From Brachypodium distachyon (Eukaryota > Streptophyta > Magnoliopsida > Poales > Poaceae), in the NCBI RefSeq assembly GCF_000005505.3, contig NC_016131.3, forward strand, positions 23,706,501 to 23,770,500: a DNA stretch of 64,000 bases, read 5' to 3'. Positions 60,101 through 64,000 of the stretch are shown piece by piece. The first letter of the stretch is position 1, and every line of letters starts with the position of its first letter. The notes below the pieces were generated by a model. The model was given only the letters and a program-made list of their open reading frames with translations, had not been told where the DNA came from and made no database searches. Both the position numbers and the translations under genes were made by a program.

Positions 60101-60400
60101 GCCTTTGGTGACCGGCAAGTCGGCCTTGCGGCCGAGTAGGTTGCTAGGCAGATCCTCACCCGGGTCCAGTGCGCCCACCCCGACTTCCCGTTCGAGTCGG
60201 TCTTCGACGCCTGGTCGGACGAGGAAGAGTCCAAGACTCACCGGGAGGTGGTGCAGGGCGTCGTGGACGAGATGGTGGCTCGGATGCAGGGCAAGGTCGA
60301 TGACGACGAAGCCGCTGCTGAGGAGGTTGCCGGAGAAGCCCCCGATGTCAAGGATGCCCCTGACACCGACGCAGCCGCCCCGGGAGCATCTCCCGCGTAG
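57168..60400 (+). pseudogene. Antisense extra gene of copy C, with intron and coiled coil
   Basis: The start MSSKGQNRPKRSTSKGEK is Lys-rich. After a frame change near 57,280 come KHNKHGPTRILPVGAERDEH and FVPPHSYFLSANMESYGL, the edge of the PF04195-type domain. The domain core present in copy B is deleted at about 57,510. Then come KIRALRDAGLTDTNGA, a TAG at 57,782, and an acidic Ser/Asp-rich stretch to 58,378. A clear intron (58,438-58,517, GTAAGT...TTTTCCAG) precedes SRKRGQTSVSPATPSKKPR. From 59,200 a long coiled coil begins (ARREAEEQRTELQRLREKLQ), interrupted by TGA at 59,810, and the frame ends at 60,400 (DAAAPGASPA). Such genes occur in grass Tat elements; their role is not known. Confidence 0.75.
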
Positions 60401-61480
60401 TTCCCTTCCTTCTTTTTCTTTGTATTTTCCTGCAAGTGGCGCATGGCGCCTTAGTATGTTTTATGTTAGCTTCCCTTGTCATTGCCAGTGTTATTCGTCA
60501 CTTGTTTTGCCCAAGCTTTAATATATACATCCGATGTTATTTTTACTTGCTTCTTTGCTTAAGACTAGCTTGCCGGGGAAGGACTCTGTCCTTCTCGTGT
60601 TTTAGCCTTGCGTACCCGGGGACTCGCCAACCACGTGCTTGGCCAGACTAGGGACCCGGGACGGACCCGCGGTGCCAACCTAGGACCAAACAGTAGCGGC
60701 TAGTCACTCCGCCTGCGGGTTAACTACCCCAGCGTGCACGCCACCCGCGAGCCACGTGTGGGGGGCGTCCTCACCCTGCAAGCGTCCTTCCTACGCTCAG
60801 GAAACACGGGGATCGAGCCTACCTCAGCAAGCCAGCGTTGCTAAAAGGAAAAGAACCAAGGACCCAAAATGAGATACTTAGCTTCCCGTTCTCCTTGGAC
60901 TTGCAGCACCTCGTTGAGAGCCGGGGCAAGACGCTGTGGCCGTGCACCCTCCAGCGGCATGCGCGGAGGCATGCACCCCCACAACGTCTTCGCGACGCCC
61001 CTCGCCCACTGCATCGCCATTTTCTGGTGTCGTTCCATAAGAGATGTGGCAGGGCCACGGTGGTGGGAACACCCTCAGCGACAAGCGCAGAGGGATGCAC
61101 GACCACCGTCTCTCTGCGACATCTCTTGCCTTCTTGCCCGTTGCTGGTGTTGCACTTGCCCCGGTCTCCTTAAATAGCCGAAGCACTGCTCTTGCCTCCA
61201 CACGCCCGGGACCACCAGTCAACGCGTGGAGGCATTGGCCCTGTCTCAGCTTCTTGCATCAAACCTCGAAGTAATTGCCATATGTGTACAACTTACTCGC
61301 AACACGACGACACCCGTGACCACCCCACGAGCATCGCACTGTGCCTTCGCCTTATCTCTATCCTGCATGTCAGATTCCTGCAGTGCCCAAGGTACATAAG
61401 AAAAAAATTCGAAATGTATCAAAAACAGTATAAACTAGATAACCTCCTGCCTCCGAGCCCCCGGGCATAGAAGAGTCGAC
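60401..61480. other. Non-coding spacer of copy C
   Basis: This lies between the convergent antisense gene and pol. It should contain both 3' ends and terminators, but no single signal stands out. GC-rich and CT-rich words recur; no protein family is recognised. Confidence 0.5.
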
Positions 61481-61910
61481 CTCAAACCTGGCTGTGAGCA
61501 TTTTTACATTTCCATGGTGCCTCGCTGGCACGTAACACGTTGCGGACAGGTCCGGCGCAGGACGAGGTCTCCAACCTCGAGCTCCCGGGGACGGACTCTT
61601 CTGTCATGATAATGACGGAGTCCCTGCTGGTAGCTTGCAGCTCGTACAGCAGCCCGGCATCGAATCTCCTCGATGAAGAGTTTGACGCGAGGGGATCCAT
61701 ACTTGAGCTCGAGGGGCAGCACAGCTTCTGCCCCGTAGACGAGGGCAAACGGAGTTTGACGCGTCAACCGACTTGGTGTGGTCTGCAATGACCACAGCAC
61801 AGGCTGGAGTTCTTCAACCCAGTGTTTCCCGTAGCTTTTGAGCTTATCAAAGGTTCTCGTCTTGAGCCCCCGCAGCACCTCTGCGTTGGCTCGCTCAACT
61901 TGCCCGTTGC
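61481..61910 (-). pseudogene. Integrase C-terminal fragment of copy C
   Basis: On minus it begins at the third catalytic region (NGQVERANAEVLRGLKT) and continues HWVEELQPVLWSLQTTPS, PFALVYGAEAVLPLELKYG and VRPRELEVGDLVLRR. It keeps the Trp that is a stop in copy A. The first 80% of integrase and all upstream domains lie beyond the LTR inserted at 61,911, outside the window. A frameshift and loss of the last codons are visible near 61,540. Confidence 0.85.
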
Positions 61911-62345
61911 TGTAACATCCCAAAATTTCAAACCTTTACATGTGCATTGCATCCATGAGCATCACGCCAAAACTGCATGTTTGAATTCAAATTTGAATCA
62001 CAAAAGGCTTTAAAAGATTTTGTTTACACCTATTTGAGTTTTGGATCTTCAAACCATTAAAGTTTATATATATAAAAGGGGTTTATTGCACATATGAGCT
62101 ACCCTATAATTTTTGGATAATTATTTGGAGTTGAAAACGTATTTTATTTTAAATAGATATATGGCCCTAAAGGCATTTATAGGGCAAATGTATTTTTACA
62201 TATTTTATTTTGAGGGAAAACTACTCCCAAAAGTTGAATCATGGTGGAATATGATTTTAGAAATTTTCTGGGATTTATTTGGACCAATTTGGAGTTCAAA
62301 CTCAAAAGATATCAAAGAAATGAGAAAAACAGAAAAAGAAATGAG
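61911..62345 (+). mobile_element. Truncated 5' LTR of Tekay-type element
   Basis: It starts TGTAACATCCC directly after GTTGC, the likely left half of a 5-bp target duplication in copy C. It follows the LTR for about 430 bases and ends in the purine-rich GAGAAAAACAGAAAAAGAAA, where it joins integrase sequence. Confidence 0.88.
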
Positions 62346-63665
62346 AAATCAGAAAGTTGATTTTGCAAGAAGCCCACGATTCACCATACTCAATCCACCC
62401 TGGAAACAGAAAGATGTACATGGATCTCAAGGAAACATTTTGGTGGTCCGGATTGAAGCGTGACATCGCAGAGTTCATTGCCTTGTGCGGTGTGTGCAGC
62501 AGAGTTAAGGCAGAACACCAGAAGCCAGCAGGGTTACTGAGACCATTGCCTATACCGAACTAGAAATGGGATAAAGTCGGCATGGACTTTATCACCGGGC
62601 TACCAAGGACTAGAGCGGGATATGATTCTATTTGGGTAGTGGTTGACCGTTTGACCAAGGTTGCCCACTTCATACCAGTGAAGACTACATACACCAGTGC
62701 ACAGTTAGCGAAACGCTACATGTCCAGAATAGTGTGTTTACACGGAGTACCCAAGGAAATAGTTTCAGACAGAGGTACCCAATTTACTTCAAGATTTTGG
62801 GGACAACTACATGAGTCTCTAGGAACGAGACTAGAATTCAGTACAGCCTTTCATCCGCAGACGGATGGACAGACCGAGAGAGTAAATCAGATTCTTGAGG
62901 ACATGTTGAGAGCCTGCGCTCTGGATTATGGATCCAGCTGGGATGACAATTTGCCGTATGCAGAATTCTCGTACAACAACAGCTTCCAAGCCAGCATAAG
63001 AATGTCACCGTTTGAAGCTTTGTATGGAAGGAAATGCAGAACACCATTGTTATGGTGTAGGAGACCGTAGCCTATTCGGCCCGGATATGATAAAGGATGC
63101 CGAAGAAAAGGTTAGACTCATCTGAGACCGACTGAAGGTGGCTCAGTCAAGACAGAAGAGCTATGCAGATTCCAAACGTTGGGAGGTTACCTATGAAGCT
63201 GAAGACATAGCTTATCTCAGAGTTTCACCGATACACGGTGTCAAGAGGTTTGGTATAAAAGGGAAGTTAGCACCCCGATTCATCGGACCTTTCAAGATAT
63301 TTTCGCGACAAGGAGAGGTAGCCTACAAGTTGGATTTGCCGGAAACACTGTCCAATGTCCACAACGTCTTCCACGTATCGCAACTGAAGAAGTGTCACCC
63401 CGAGATGGCCGACACACACCTGAGGGATACAATTCCACTGGAGGAAGTTCAATTACAGAGTGACCTCATCTATGAGGAGAAACCAATCAGAATCTTGGAC
63501 ACAGCTGAGACACAAACCCAATCCAAGACCATCAAGTTCTGCAAGGTTCAGTGGGACCATCACACAGAAGAAGAAGCCACTTGGGAACGCGAAGATGATC
63601 TTCGAGAAGACCACCCACACCTCTTTGCTAGCCACACCGAATCCCGAGGACGAGATTCATCTTAA
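62346..63665 (+). pseudogene. Tekay-type integrase with chromodomain
   Basis: The frames encode the integrase zinc site (AHDSPYSIHPG ... CGVC), the D,D,E core (MDFITGLPRT, SDRGTQFTSRF, DGQTERVNQILED), the C-terminal barrel (RFIGPFKIFSRQGEVAYKL, LSNVHNVFHVSQLKK) and, at about 63,465-63,620, a chromodomain (EKPIRILDTAE ... KFCKVQWDHHTEEEATWERE). Chromodomains steer integration of this lineage towards particular chromatin. Defects are a TAG near 62,561 where Trp is expected, a frameshift near 63,060, and a TGA near 63,122 where Arg is expected. Gag, protease, reverse transcriptase and RNase H are absent. Confidence 0.92.
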
Positions 63666-63677
63666 GGGGGTTAGGTC
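63664..63677 (+). promoter_or_regulatory. Polypurine tract of Tekay-type element
   Basis: AAGGGGGTTAGGTC lies between the integrase stop and the 3' LTR, the expected start point of plus-strand synthesis. Confidence 0.75.
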
Positions 63678-64000
63678 TGTAACATCCCAAAATTTCAAAC
63701 CTTTACATGTGCATTGCATCCATGAGCATCATGCCACAACTGCATGTTTGAATTCAAATTTGAATCACAAAAGGCTTTAAAAGATTTTGTTTACACCTAT
63801 TTGAGTTTTGGATCTTCAAACCATTAAAATTTATATATATAAAAGGGGTTTATTGCACATATGAGCTACCCCATAATTTTCGGATAATTATTTGGAGTTG
63901 AAAAAGTATTTTATTTTAAATAGATATATGGCCCTAAAGGCATTTATAGGGCAAATGTATTTTTACATATTTTATTTTGAGGGAAAACTACTCCCAAAAG
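63678..64000 (+). mobile_element. 3' LTR of Tekay-type element, cut by window end
   Basis: Its first 323 bases match the 5' LTR at 61,911 with six substitutions by eye and no gap, about 98% identity, which points to a fairly recent insertion. Confidence 0.92.

Overview
The window is nuclear DNA of a grass (Poaceae), about 85% of it transposable elements. Evidence: short introns with plant GT/AG junctions, a DUF1218 plant gene, Stowaway and hAT-like MITEs, an L1-type LINE with grass-type ORF1, a PIF/Harbinger transposon, and nested Ty3/gypsy elements of two lineages. One lineage resembles the chromodomain Tekay/Del group (RIRE3/RIRE8 type of rice, with an LTR of about 3.3 kb). The other resembles the Tat group (RIRE2/Grande type, with dual RNase H and an antisense extra gene). 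The species cannot be fixed by eye. No bacterial operon, CRISPR array, tRNA or rRNA gene was seen.

Layout. 0.5-2.4 kb: minisatellite built on a 21-nt unit. 3.1-6.3 kb: truncated Tekay-type LTR (minus). 6.3-22.2 kb: a decayed L1 LINE (minus) whose ORF1 is split by a Harbinger element (13,106-20,838), itself hit by a solo Tekay LTR (15,622-18,944) with a perfect 5-bp target duplication. 22.2-33.7 kb: the only gene island. It holds a four-exon gene for a cysteine-rich RING-like protein (23,326-24,798, minus), a frameshifted paralogue from a 3-kb duplication (32,046-33,386, minus) and, between them, a three-exon DUF1218 membrane-protein gene (29,262-30,059, plus). The stop codon of the DUF1218 gene lies in the terminal repeat of a hAT-like element. 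A 5'-truncated LINE with a 14-bp target duplication and a Stowaway MITE, whose empty site is preserved in the paralogous block, also lie here.

33.7-64 kb: nested Ty3/gypsy elements. Three or four Tat-type copies (gag-pol on minus, extra antisense gene on plus) are interrupted by Tekay-type LTR pieces. One copy (39,766-48,898) has both LTRs, gag, protease, reverse transcriptase and two RNase H domains but has lost its integrase core. Another supplies a nearly complete pol (35,877-39,765). A third (55,909-61,910) carries a long intron-containing antisense gene. The window ends in a young, internally deleted Tekay-type element in which a truncated 5' LTR is fused to the integrase-chromodomain region (61,911-64,000).

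How it works together: the elements are parasites with mostly broken protein sets, so most copies could move only with proteins supplied elsewhere. Only the DUF1218 gene and the first RING-like gene look like intact host genes. All statements come from reading the sequence and general family knowledge; no database search was run.
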